Source of the DNA: Actinomycetota bacterium
GTDB taxonomy: Bacteria; Actinomycetota; Thermoleophilia; Gaiellales; Gaiellaceae
DNA: 64,000 nt
Direction: 5' to 3'
Assembly: GCA_005888315.1 (NCBI GenBank)
Contig: VAWH01000020.1
Span: 1-64,000 of the forward strand
The notes under the pieces were generated by a model. That model was given only the letters and a program-made list of their open reading frames with translations, was not told where the DNA came from and did no database searches. Position numbers and translations under genes: made by a program. This document shows, one piece after another, positions 8,238-16,880 of this stretch (positions are counted from its first letter, which is position 1; each line of letters begins with the position of its first letter).

Positions 8238-9104
8238 GGCGAGACCACGACCAGCGCTGCGGCCCGGTGGCCGCGCTCGGAGACGACGAGCCTGTACCGC
8301 CCCGGCGCGCCAGCGGCGAGCACGAGCCGTCGGCTGCGCACGCGGCCATGGCGCGCGCCGATTCGCCAGTAGTAGAAGTGCGAGTCGGTCGTGACGCGAA
8401 CGGAGATCAGGCCGCCTGCGCGCGCCCGAATCACACGCCGCCCGAGCTCGACGTACCGGACCCTGACCGTGAAGGCGCGGGTCTGCGGGCCGAGATTTCC
8501 GGCTTGGTCGATGGCCCCCAGCCGCAGACGGTACAGACCCGGCTTGGTCGGCATGCCGTTCCCTCGCCCCCATTTCAAGGAGTCCGCCTTGAACGACTTC
8601 TGCTTCACGACCTGGCGCCCGTTCGCGTAGAGAACCGCGCGGGCCGGCTCGCTCGTGTGGAAGAACACGGTCAGGTAGTCGTGCCGCGTGTCGCCGTCCG
8701 GCGAGACCTCCGCCAGGCTGGTTCGCGTCAGCGAGATCAGCGGCGGCTTCGTGTCGACGGCAATCGGGTTCGGGAGCACGATCGTCCGGTGCTGGCCGGC
8801 GAGGTGGACGCGCGGTTTGTAAGGGCCGTTCGGGACGATCTCCCCCGCGTCGTTACGACCGTCCCAGGTGTATGTCTTGCGGCCCGCAGGAACGTCCCTC
8901 GAATCGATCAGCGCCCGGACGACGCGATCCTGCGAATCGACGATCGCCAGCGACAGACGGTCCGACTTGCGCAGCCGGAAGACGATCTTGGCGCGCCGGC
9001 CCGAAGCGGGCGACATCCAGCTTGAGGCGCTCCGTGACGGCGAAGGCCGCGGCCGAGCCGCCGAGCAGCCCGACGACGAGCACGGCCGGCAGGAGACGCG
9101 ACAA
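8234..9104 (-). pseudogene. exported FlgD-Ig-like protein, frame broken near the N-terminus
   Basis: Two frames must be joined to read this gene. One begins at ATG 9104 with a clear signal peptide, MSRLLPAVLVVGLLGGSAAA, and continues FAVTERLKLD. Close to 9016-9022 the sense passes to another frame, SPASGRRAKIVFRLRKSDRL, which continues to a stop at 8234. That part holds a FlgD-type Ig fold (IVDSQDRVVRAL, YTWDGRNDAGEIVPNGPY) and two beta-rich segments. The intact part could alternatively start at ATG 9016 as 260 residues, but it would then lack export. The stop overlaps the polymerase start (ATGA), suggesting a genuine gene. A single-base indel, real or from sequencing, explains it. Probable role: a secreted envelope protein. 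Confidence 0.7.
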
Positions 9105-9148
9105 AGTGGGGCGAGTTTAGATGCCGCCCCGCCGCCCAAGCGGCGACA

Positions 9149-12100
9149 ATGCGACAGATGAGCGACACGACCTCAGCGGCGCCGACGCACGATCTCCGCG
9201 AGGAGCGCAAGGTCGTCACCGTTCTCTTCGCCGACCTCGCCGGCTCGACCGCACTCGGCGAGCAGCTCGACCCAGAAGAGGTCAAGCTCGTCGTCGGGGA
9301 GGCGGTGTCCCGAATCGTCGCCGAGGTGGAGCGGGTCGGCGGCCACGTCAAGGACCTCGCCGGAGACGGTGTCCTAGCCTTCTTCGGCGCGCCTGTTTCC
9401 TACGAGGACGATGCGGAACGCGCGCTCAGAGCGGCGCTGCGGATCGTCGAGGAGATCGCTGCCTACGGCGCGGAGGTCGAGCGGGGCTGGGGGATCTCCG
9501 GGTTCGGTGTCCGGGTCGGCGTCACGACCGGCGCCGTCGTCCTCGGCGAGATCGGCGGCGGCAGCCGGGCCGAGTACGCCGCCTTCGGCGACACGGTCAA
9601 CACCGCCGCACGACTCCAGGCGAAGGCGAAGCCCGGGACGGCGCTCGTCGACGACTCGACGCGGCGGCAGACCGAGCCGTTGTTCGCGTGGGCGGAGCCG
9701 GTCGAGCTGGAGCTGAAAGGGAAGGCAGAGCCGGTGCGGGCGACGCCCGTCGAGCGTGTGCTCGCGGAGGGGCAGAAGGTCCGCGGGCTCGAAGGGGTCC
9801 AGGCGCGCCTCGTCGGCCGAGAGCGGGAGCTCGACCTGGCCAAGCTTGCGCTCGAACGTACGCTGGGCGGCTCGGGCGGCCTTCTCTTCGTCACGGGCGA
9901 GGCGGGCATCGGCAAGAGCCGGCTGCTGAACGAGCTGCACCGCGTCTTCGAGGTTTCTGAGACGGCCGCCGCGGCGCCGCCCCTGTGGCTCGAGGGCCGC
10001 TGCATCTCCTACGGCGAATCGCTCCCGTACTGGCCGTTTCGCGACCTGCTGCGCGAGTGGCTCGGCGTCGGCCACGACGAGCCGGAGTTGCGGGTCCGAA
10101 TCACCCTTCGGCGCCGCGTCGAAACGCTCTTCTCGGACCGGGCGGCAGAGCTCTATCCATATCTGGGCTCGCTGCTCGGTCTGACACTCGAAGCGGACGC
10201 TGCCGGGCGGCTCGCCGAGCTGTCGCCGGAGGCGCTGCAGTACCGGACTTTCGAGGTTGTCGAGGAGGTCTTCCGCCGGCTCGCCCAGGACCGGCCCGTC
10301 GCGGTCGTCCTCGAGGACCTCCACTGGGCCGATCCGACCTCGATTCAGCTCGCCGAGCGTCTGCTCTCGATCGGCGAGGAGGCCGCGGTCCTGCTCGTGG
10401 TCGCTCAGCGAAGTGAGCGCGACCATCCGTCGTGGCGCCTGCGCGAGCTCGCGGCGCGCGAATACCCGCATCTGACGAGCGAGCTCGCGCTCGAACCGCT
10501 GTCGGGCAATGCACAGCGGGAGCTCCTGCTGGCACTCGTCGGCGAGGAGACGTTGCCTCAGGAGCTGGAGAGCCGCCTGCTCGAGCAGGCGGAAGGGAAT
10601 CCCTTCTACCTCGAGGAGCTGGTCCGATCGCTCGCCGACACGGGCGCGCTCGCCCACGAGAACGGGGGCTGGCGATTCGACCACGCGGTCGAGATCGAGA
10701 TTCCGCCGACGGTCGAGAAGGTCCTGCTCGCGCGGATCGACCGCCTGCCTGCAGAGGCCCACGAGGTGCTCACCGCGGCCTCGGCGCTCGGCCGCCGGTT
10801 CGGCCTGCCGCTCCTCGAAGGCGTGCTCGGCGGCGACGGCAACGTCCGGACGACCCTCAACGAGCTCCAGCGACTCGACCTGATCCGCGAGGGCCGCCGC
10901 TGGCCTCAGCCGGAGTACCGCTTCAAGCACGCGCTGATCCAGGAAGCGGCCTACCGGACGATGCTCTCGGATTCACGGCGGAGCCTGCATCGCCGCGCGG
11001 CGGAGTGGCTAGAGCGCCGCCGGGCCGAGGGCGACGAGGAAGAGGCGCTCGGTCTCCTCGCCTACCACTGGCTCGCGGCCGAGAACGAGGACAAGGCGGT
11101 CGACTACCTCGCCCGAGCCGGCGACAAGGCGCGCCAGGAGTACGCGCTGGACGAGGCGATCGAGCACTACCGCAGCCTGCTGCCGCTACTCGAGCGGCGC
11201 GGCGAGCGTCAGGAGATCGCACTCGTCCTCTTCAAGCTCGCGCTCGCGCTGCACACCTCGCTGCGCTTCGGGGAGGCCAACGAGGCGTACCAGCGGGCGT
11301 TCGAGTTCTGGACGCCGCCGCCCGCAACGCAGGCGACCGAGACGCTGCGGATCGCGACAAGCTTCCTTCCAAACGACCCCGACCCCAAGAGCGCGATCGC
11401 CTGGCCAAACATCCAGCTCTGCATGCAACTCTTCGACCGTCTCGTCGAGGCTTGGCCCGAGCGAACGATCGTCCCGTTGCTGGCGAACCGTTGGGAGATC
11501 TCGCCGGATGGGCTCCGCTATGTCTTCCATCTCCGCGACGGCCTGCGCTGGTCCGACGGCACGCCGCTGACGGCTCACGACGTGGAATTCGGGATCAAGC
11601 GAGTGCTCAACCCGACGAGCCCCGGTTCCTCGGTCGCGATCTACTTCGTGCTTGAGAACGGCCAGGACTACTACCTCGGCCTAAACCAGGACTCCGACCG
11701 CATCGGCGTGCAAGCCCTCGACGACCGCACCGTCGAGTTCCGGCTCGTCGCTCCCGCGCCGTACTTCATGAGCGTCATAAACAGGCCTGACGGAGCGCCT
11801 CAGCCGCGGCACGCGATCGAGGCTCACGGCGAGCGCTGGACCGACCCCGAGCTGCAGGTCGTGAGCGGCCCGTTCCGGCGGGTCGAGGCGGCAGCCGATC
11901 GCGTGGTGCTCGAGCGGCAGGACAGTTACTCGGGAACGCGGCCTGGCAACGTACGCCGCGTCGAGTTCACCCAGAGCTCCCTCCGCGACGCGCTCGAGTC
12001 ATACGAACGCGATGAATTCGACGCGATCCCTGTCCGGTATACGCCGCGCCTCGCGGATGTCGTGGAGGCGCTGGACGAGGACACGCAGCTCGGGGCGGCG

Positions 12101-12820
12101 GGCTGGTCGTTCTACCTGACCTTCGACCACCGTCATCCGGTCACGTCGAATGTCGACCTCCGCCGCGCCCTCGCCCACGCGATCGACCGCGAGGCGCTGA
12201 CGGCAGTCTGCCCGGCCAACCTCGTCGTCGCGACGGGCGGGCTCGTTCCGCCTGCGCTGCAGGGCCACACGCCCGACATCGCGCTGCGCTTCGACCCGGA
12301 ACGGGCCCGCGACCACCTCGCCCGGTCCCGTCTCAGGGACGGCGAGCTGTCGGTTCAGGCGCTCGACGAGTTCGAGCCGATGATTTCTGCGATCGCGCGC
12401 TCCTGGCGCGAGACCCTCGGTCTGGACGTGACCGTCCGGACGTGGACGATCCGGGACGCAGGGCGGCTCGGCCCCTGGGAGCTCGGCCCGGTCGACACGG
12501 GTGGATGGTTACCCGGGTATCCGGATCCCGAGTACTACCTGCGCCTCCTGCTCCAGTCCGACTCGAAGACGAACGAGGGCGGTTTCTCATACGCGCCGTT
12601 CGACGAGCTGATCGAACGGGCGCGGCAGGAGCGGAGCGACCGGGAGCGGCTCGAGCTCTTCCACGAGGCCGACCGGATGGCGGTCGCCGACCAGGTCGCG
12701 CTGATCCCGCTCGTCTACGGCCGCAGCCTGGCGTTCGTGAAGCCCTACGTCAGCGGCTGGTGGGAGTTCGGCAAGTCGTCGGCGTCGTTCGCCGACCTTG
12801 TCGTCCGCCCGGAGTTCTAG
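9149..12820 (+). CDS. nucleotide cyclase - STAND ATPase - solute-binding protein fusion
   Basis: A 1223-residue protein with three modules. Residues 20-200 are a class III nucleotide cyclase: metal Asp29 in VLFADLAGST, Asp73 in LAGDGVLAFFG, and GDTVNTAARL with the transition-state Asn and Arg. The residue three before the GD pair is Asp69, not the usual adenine-recognising Lys. Residues 220-640 are an AAA/STAND ATPase, with P-loop GEAGIGKS at 250-257 and LEDLHWAD at 388-395, followed by helical repeats. Residues 731-1220 read as an entire family 5 (dipeptide/oligopeptide ABC) solute-binding protein: LRWSDGTPLTAHDVEFGIKR, SNVDLRRALAHAIDREAL, PGYPDPEYYLRLL. No signal peptide or membrane helix is visible, so it should be cytoplasmic. 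An in-frame ATG at 9158 is an alternative start. Ligand binding may gate the cyclase (inference). Confidence 0.88.
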   Translation: MRQMSDTTSAAPTHDLREERKVVTVLFADLAGSTALGEQLDPEEVKLVVGEAVSRIVAEVERVGGHVKDLAGDGVLAFFGAPVSYEDDAERALRAALRIVEEIAAYGAEVERGWGISGFGVRVGVTTGAVVLGEIGGGSRAEYAAFGDTVNTAARLQAKAKPGTALVDDSTRRQTEPLFAWAEPVELELKGKAEPVRATPVERVLAEGQKVRGLEGVQARLVGRERELDLAKLALERTLGGSGGLLFVTGEAGIGKSRLLNELHRVFEVSETAAAAPPLWLEGRCISYGESLPYWPFRDLLREWLGVGHDEPELRVRITLRRRVETLFSDRAAELYPYLGSLLGLTLEADAAGRLAELSPEALQYRTFEVVEEVFRRLAQDRPVAVVLEDLHWADPTSIQLAERLLSIGEEAAVLLVVAQRSERDHPSWRLRELAAREYPHLTSELALEPLSGNAQRELLLALVGEETLPQELESRLLEQAEGNPFYLEELVRSLADTGALAHENGGWRFDHAVEIEIPPTVEKVLLARIDRLPAEAHEVLTAASALGRRFGLPLLEGVLGGDGNVRTTLNELQRLDLIREGRRWPQPEYRFKHALIQEAAYRTMLSDSRRSLHRRAAEWLERRRAEGDEEEALGLLAYHWLAAENEDKAVDYLARAGDKARQEYALDEAIEHYRSLLPLLERRGERQEIALVLFKLALALHTSLRFGEANEAYQRAFEFWTPPPATQATETLRIATSFLPNDPDPKSAIAWPNIQLCMQLFDRLVEAWPERTIVPLLANRWEISPDGLRYVFHLRDGLRWSDGTPLTAHDVEFGIKRVLNPTSPGSSVAIYFVLENGQDYYLGLNQDSDRIGVQALDDRTVEFRLVAPAPYFMSVINRPDGAPQPRHAIEAHGERWTDPELQVVSGPFRRVEAAADRVVLERQDSYSGTRPGNVRRVEFTQSSLRDALESYERDEFDAIPVRYTPRLADVVEALDEDTQLGAAGWSFYLTFDHRHPVTSNVDLRRALAHAIDREALTAVCPANLVVATGGLVPPALQGHTPDIALRFDPERARDHLARSRLRDGELSVQALDEFEPMISAIARSWRETLGLDVTVRTWTIRDAGRLGPWELGPVDTGGWLPGYPDPEYYLRLLLQSDSKTNEGGFSYAPFDELIERARQERSDRERLELFHEADRMAVADQVALIPLVYGRSLAFVKPYVSGWWEFGKSSASFADLVVRPEF

Positions 12821-13722
12821 GAGAGTGGCAGGTCGGTGACCAGCCCGCGCTGGTCGCGCCTGCGGTCACGCAGCTCGTGGATGCCCCAGGCTGCGAACAC
12901 GATTCCGCCGGCGACGAAGCCAGCGAGCACGAGCCAGTCGGCGCCCGGCGGGTTCACGAGCTTGACCCCGCTCAGCATCAGCACCGTGGCCAGCCCGAGC
13001 CGCAGCGCCTGACCCGGGAGCCGTAGCGTCAGCTGGCTCGTCAGCAGCACACCGGGAACCGAGCCGAGCAGGAGCCAGAACATTGCGTGCAGGTCGACGT
13101 TCCCGGCGACGAGGTGGCCGACGCCGGCGACCCAGAGCAGCGCCGCCGCATGAAAGATGTCGGTGCCGACGATCTTCGCCACCGTCAGCGGATAGATGAG
13201 CACCATCACGAGCCCAAAGAAGGTGCCGCTGCCGACCGAGGTCAGGCCGACGACGAAGCCGAAGACGGCGCCGATCGCGAACGCGATCCAGCGGTCACGG
13301 CGCGTCAGCAGGAAGGGCGCGTCGTCCGGCTGGACGCCGACCTTGACCAGCGTCTTCGCGACGAGACCCATCCCGCCGAGGATCAGCGCGGCGCCGATCG
13401 CGTAGGCCTCGACCGACTGGACGCCGTTCCCGTAGTGGTGCTTCAGCCAGGTCGCGAGCGAGACGCCGATCAACGACATCGGCCCCGAGCCGAGGAACAT
13501 CCAGAACGTCAGCCGCGCGTGGACGGTGCCGAGCCGGCGGTGCCTGGCGGCGCCGAAGGACTTGAAGATCGCGCCGTGGAGGATGTCGGTGCCGACCGCG
13601 TAGGTCGGCTTGAACCCGAACAGGATCACCAGGATCGGCGTCAGCAGCGAGCCTCCGCCCATCCCGGTCAGGCCGACGAGGCCGCCGATCAGCAGTCCCG
13701 TGAGCGTGAACTGCCAGGTCAT
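12817..13722 (-). CDS. TauE/SafE family anion exporter
   Basis: A 301-residue membrane protein of the sulfite exporter TauE/SafE family. Two homologous halves are visible, opening with GLLIGGLVGLTGMGGGSLLTP and AVFGFVVGLTSVGSGTFFGL, each with the glycine-rich re-entrant motif typical of the family, plus about eight hydrophobic helices. The family exports sulfite, sulfoacetate and related organosulfonates. It is the last gene of the minus-strand sulfur run, six bases after the sat stop, which supports sulfite or sulfonate as substrate. Its stop overlaps the convergent stop of the cyclase fusion by four bases. Confidence 0.85.
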   Translation of the reverse strand: MTWQFTLTGLLIGGLVGLTGMGGGSLLTPILVILFGFKPTYAVGTDILHGAIFKSFGAARHRRLGTVHARLTFWMFLGSGPMSLIGVSLATWLKHHYGNGVQSVEAYAIGAALILGGMGLVAKTLVKVGVQPDDAPFLLTRRDRWIAFAIGAVFGFVVGLTSVGSGTFFGLVMVLIYPLTVAKIVGTDIFHAAALLWVAGVGHLVAGNVDLHAMFWLLLGSVPGVLLTSQLTLRLPGQALRLGLATVLMLSGVKLVNPPGADWLVLAGFVAGGIVFAAWGIHELRDRRRDQRGLVTDLPLS

Positions 13723-13728
13723 CGGTGG

Positions 13729-14827
13729 CTAGTTCCGGTAGGCCTCGATCAGGACCTCGGCGACCTCCGGCCGCGAAAACTCGACCGGCGGCAGCTCGCC
13801 GTTCGCGAGCAGCTCCCGCACTTTCGTCCCCGAAAGGAAGACGTGGTCGTCGCCGCCGTGCGGGCACGTCTTGGGGGTCGCCATCTGGGCGCAGACCTTG
13901 CACCAGAAGGCGTGCTCGAAGAACATCGGCTCGATGTCGAGCTCGTGCGGCTCGAACTCGTCGAAGATCAGCTGCGCGTCGTAGGTGCCGTAGTAGTCGC
14001 CGACGCCGGCGTGGTCGCGGCCGACGATGAAGTGCGAGCAGCCGTAGTTCTTGCGGCAGATCGCGTGCCAGATCGCCTCGCGCGGCCCGGCGTAGCGCAT
14101 CGCGGCCGGGAATGACGAAAGGACGACGCGGCCCTGCGGGTAGTAGTTCTCGAGCAGGACGCGGTAGCACTCGACGCGAGTCTTCGCGGGCACGTCGTCC
14201 GACTTCGTGTCGCCGACGAGCGGGATACTCGTGCGCGCGGTGGATCGGGTTGCGGGTCTGGAATCCGACCACGCGCTTCCAGCCGCGCTCGGCGAAGGCC
14301 GCGCGGGTCTCGGCGGGATCCAGCGCCAGCTCCGGGAAGGCCGCCTGCGCCCGCTCGAAGACCGTCACCTTGCCGGCGAGGTAGAGCGGCTTCTGCGCGT
14401 AGAGCCTCGCGACCCCGGGATGCACCTCGTCCGTGGTTCGAAACGCATTCCGCGCCTCGCGCTCCTTGTCGTACTCGTAGACCTCGTCGACCTCGAGCAC
14501 CGCGAACGCCTTGCCCGCCTCGTCGGTCAGCGCGACCTCGTCGCCCTGGGGCTCGTGGTCGACGGCGAGGCAGACCGGCAGCGCCCAGGGCAGGCCTTTG
14601 GCCAGGCGCATCTCTTCGAGCACCCGCTCGTAGTCGTCACGGCCCATAAAACCCTCGAGCGGCGAGAGCGCGCCGCACGCGAGCATGTCGAGATCCGAGA
14701 GCTCGCGCGAGGTCAGCGGAACCTGTTCCAGGCTGTCGGCGTTGTCGGGCCGCGGCCCCGTGCGGTCGACCAGGTAGCCGCCGTGCGGCGCGATCAGGTG
14801 GGAGTGCTCCAGCGCCACCTCGGTCAT
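13729..14827 (-). pseudogene. sat: ATP sulfurylase (sulfate adenylyltransferase), frameshifted by a small deletion
   Basis: ATP sulfurylase forms APS from sulfate and ATP. The N-terminal half reads from ATG 14827 to the catalytic motif [11 protein letters not shown]. The frame is then lost at about 14222-14224 and the protein resumes in another frame with [17 protein letters not shown], continuing through [20 protein letters not shown] to the stop at 13729. Family members have about 15 residues between HEY and PLVG (the IQK...LLLHP stretch); here a single base remains, so about 44 bases appear to be missing. C-terminal cysteines in [17 protein letters not shown] suggest a zinc-binding form. 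ATG 14827 overlaps the cysC stop (ATGA). Both halves are otherwise well conserved, so the lesion is recent or an assembly artefact. Confidence 0.88.
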
Positions 14828-15375
14828 GCCGGCACCTGCGTGCTCGCAAGCTCGCGCTCGGCGAGTAGCTCGAGCACTCGGGCGGCGCTTTCCTGCGGCG
14901 ACTCGGACTCGGTGTCGATCGCCAGCTCGGGGCTCGTCGGCTCCTCGTAAGGGTCGGAGACGCCCGTGAATTCCTTGATCTCGCCGCTGAACGCCTTCTC
15001 GTAGAGGCCCTTGACGTCGCGGCGGGCGCACTCGTCGACCGAGGCCTTGACGTAGACCTCGACGAACTCGCCGTGCTGCTCGACCATCTGCCGGGCGTGC
15101 CGACGCGTCTCCTCGTAAGGAGAGATCGCGGAGACCAGCACGGCGGCGCCGTGCCGCGTGAGGCGCGAGGCGACCCAGCCAATGCGCTCGATGTTTGTGT
15201 CGCGGTCTTCCTTCGAGAAGCCGAGCCCTTTCGAGAGATGCGTGCGGACGACGTCGCCGTCCAGGTACTCGACCTTGTGCTCGTTCTTCTCCAGCTCGGC
15301 GCCGACCAGCTCGGCGATCGTCGACTTACCTGCCCCGCTCAGCCCTGTAAACCAGAGCGTGAATCCCTTAGCCAT
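14824..15375 (-). CDS. cysC: adenylyl-sulfate kinase
   Basis: A 183-residue APS kinase that converts APS to PAPS. The P-loop is TGLSGAGKSTIAELV near residue 10. It is followed by VEYLDGDVVRTHLSKGLGFS and RDTNIERIGWVASRL, both diagnostic for CysC, and by FVEVYVKASVDECARRDVKGLYEKA and FTGVSDPYEEP for the substrate lid. Start ATG 15375 lies inside the cysH 3' end (8-base overlap), and its TGA overlaps the sat start. Because the neighbouring CysH looks like an APS reductase, PAPS made here may serve sulfation rather than reduction (inference). Confidence 0.93.
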   Translation of the reverse strand: MAKGFTLWFTGLSGAGKSTIAELVGAELEKNEHKVEYLDGDVVRTHLSKGLGFSKEDRDTNIERIGWVASRLTRHGAAVLVSAISPYEETRRHARQMVEQHGEFVEVYVKASVDECARRDVKGLYEKAFSGEIKEFTGVSDPYEEPTSPELAIDTESESPQESAARVLELLAERELASTQVPA

Positions 15376-16147
15376 TCGTCTCCTTTCGCCCGGTGGGACC
15401 CGGTCCCGAGCCATGTCCGGGGACCTGGTCCCGGGACATGGCCACGGACCCGGTCGCGCCGGACAGCGTGTCGGTGTGGATGCCGCATTCGAGCTTGTCG
15501 GAGCCGGCCCAGCGGCCTGCGCGCTCTTCCTCGTCCGGCTCGGTCGGCCGGGTGCAGGGGATGCAGCCGATCGAGCGGTAGCCGGACTCGTGTAGCGGGT
15601 TGTACGGAATCTCGTTGACCTGGATGTAGGCCCAGACGCGCTTCTCGTCCCAGTCGGCGAGCGGATGGAACTTCCAGACGCCGTACCGCTCCGACCACTG
15701 CAGCTTCGGCGTCGCGGCGCGGCTCGGGGACTGGTCGCGGCGGATCCCAGAGATCCAGGCGTCGTAAGGCCCAAGCGCCTCGAGCAGGGGCTCGACCTTG
15801 CGGATGTGGCAGCAGCGGTCGGGATCGGTCTCCCAGAGATTCGGCCCCTCGTGCTTGTGCTGCTCGGCGACCGTGATCACCTGTGGGCTCTCGAGCGTCA
15901 GCCCGTAGCGCTCGACCAGGCGGTCGCGCGTCTCGTAGGTCTCGCGGAAGAAGAGCTGCGTGTCGAGCTCGATCACCGGAATCTCGAGACCGAGCTCCGA
16001 GACCATGTGCACGAGCACGGACGACTGCTTCTGCCACGAGCACGTGAGGCAGAGCTTGTCGCCGAAGTCCTCGTAGCCCCAACGGAGCAGCTCCTCGGCC
16101 GGCATGGCCTCGAAGTCGAGCTCAGGCAGTGGGGGCGCGCTCGCCAC
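15368..16147 (-). CDS. cysH: adenylyl-sulfate (APS) reductase type CysH with repeat-derived tail
   Basis: A 259-residue thiol-dependent reductase giving sulfite. It has LTCSWQKQSSVLVHM at the nucleotide loop, the CC pair in DRCCHIRK, the CxxC pair in GCIPCTRPTEPDE, and the catalytic cysteine in LECGIHT. The CC...CxxC set binds a 4Fe-4S cluster and marks APS rather than PAPS reductases in established family knowledge. After the catalytic peptide, where homologues end, about 27 extra residues (GATGSVAMSRDQVPG...) are encoded by palindromic element A copy 2. It overlaps comA by 26 bases and cysC by eight. Position between comA and cysC suggests that its sulfite feeds ComA. Confidence 0.9.
   Translation of the reverse strand: MASAPPLPELDFEAMPAEELLRWGYEDFGDKLCLTCSWQKQSSVLVHMVSELGLEIPVIELDTQLFFRETYETRDRLVERYGLTLESPQVITVAEQHKHEGPNLWETDPDRCCHIRKVEPLLEALGPYDAWISGIRRDQSPSRAATPKLQWSERYGVWKFHPLADWDEKRVWAYIQVNEIPYNPLHESGYRSIGCIPCTRPTEPDEEERAGRWAGSDKLECGIHTDTLSGATGSVAMSRDQVPGHGSGPGPTGRKETNG
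15391..15460. repeat. long palindromic element, family A copy 2, inside cysH
   Basis: The core is CATGTCCGGGGACC at 15412-15425 paired with GGTCCCGGGACATG at 15427-15440, one mismatch and a one-base loop. Weaker complementarity extends outward to 15391 and 15460. It shares GGGACCTGGTCC, CCCGGGACC and the flanking CGACCGGGTCC with the copy at 2564-2626. Here it lies within the 3' end of cysH and is translated on the minus strand. Confidence 0.8.
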
Positions 16148-16880
16148 CGAGCAGCACCTCCTTCAACGTGTCGCCGCGTAGCCCGAGCCGCAGCGTCTCG
16201 AGCGGGATCACTTCCTCCGGCGGAATGTTGCCGAGATTGACGTTGGGGCCGAACTCCTTGATGAACCAGGCCTGAGACGCCTTCGTCGGGGCTTCCCAGA
16301 CGAGGTCGTGGAAGTCGATCGAGTGCGCGATCTCGGCGACGAGTCCGGTGCGCATCTCACCGGACGCACGGAAGACCCCGGCGGTGCCGCTCTCGCGCGC
16401 CTCGGTGATCACCTTCCAGGCGCCGGCATCCTTCTCTTGCTTGATCCACTCGACCCATTCGTACGGCGCGAAGACGACGTCCGAGTCCTTCGAGCCGACC
16501 TCGGAGAGCACGGTGAAGTCGCGCGCGAAGTCCTCGATCAGCTCGAGCTTGCGCTCGCGGGGGATCTCGATCGTGCCGTCCGAGATCTCGACGTGCGTGA
16601 TGCCTAGCTCGCCGAGCCAGCGCTTGTAGTCGTCGAGCTGATCCTTGACATAGACGACCTCGAAGAAGGTGCCGCCGATGACGACCGGCTTCTCGCGCAG
16701 GATGTCGAGCTTGCGCTCGAGACCTTCGGTGACGAAGGCGGTGCCCCAGCCCAGCTTGACGATGTCGATGTAGGCGCCGCTCGTCTCGAGCACGTCCTCC
16801 CAGGCCCGGGGGCCAAGCCCCTTGTCGAGCACGTGGGTGAGGCCGCCGTCGCGGTTGAGACCGAGGTCAAAGCCGGGCAT
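16122..16880 (-). CDS. comA: phosphosulfolactate synthase
   Basis: A 252-residue TIM-barrel protein of the ComA family, which adds sulfite to phosphoenolpyruvate to give (2R)-phosphosulfolactate. Family features are visible in order: GLTHVLDKGLG at the start, IDIVKLGWGTAFV, PVVIGGTFFEVVY, THVEISDGTIEIP, VLSEVGSKDSD, and VIPLETLRLGLRGDT near the end. ComA makes the first intermediate of coenzyme M in archaea, and a homologue (YitC) sits beside sat- and cysH-like genes in Bacillus subtilis, which makes sulfolactate in spores. Here it overlaps the hydro-lyase beta subunit by 14 bases and cysH by 26, so it is tightly coupled to both. No comB phosphatase is visible nearby. Confidence 0.9.
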   Translation of the reverse strand: MPGFDLGLNRDGGLTHVLDKGLGPRAWEDVLETSGAYIDIVKLGWGTAFVTEGLERKLDILREKPVVIGGTFFEVVYVKDQLDDYKRWLGELGITHVEISDGTIEIPRERKLELIEDFARDFTVLSEVGSKDSDVVFAPYEWVEWIKQEKDAGAWKVITEARESGTAGVFRASGEMRTGLVAEIAHSIDFHDLVWEAPTKASQAWFIKEFGPNVNLGNIPPEEVIPLETLRLGLRGDTLKEVLLGGERAPTA

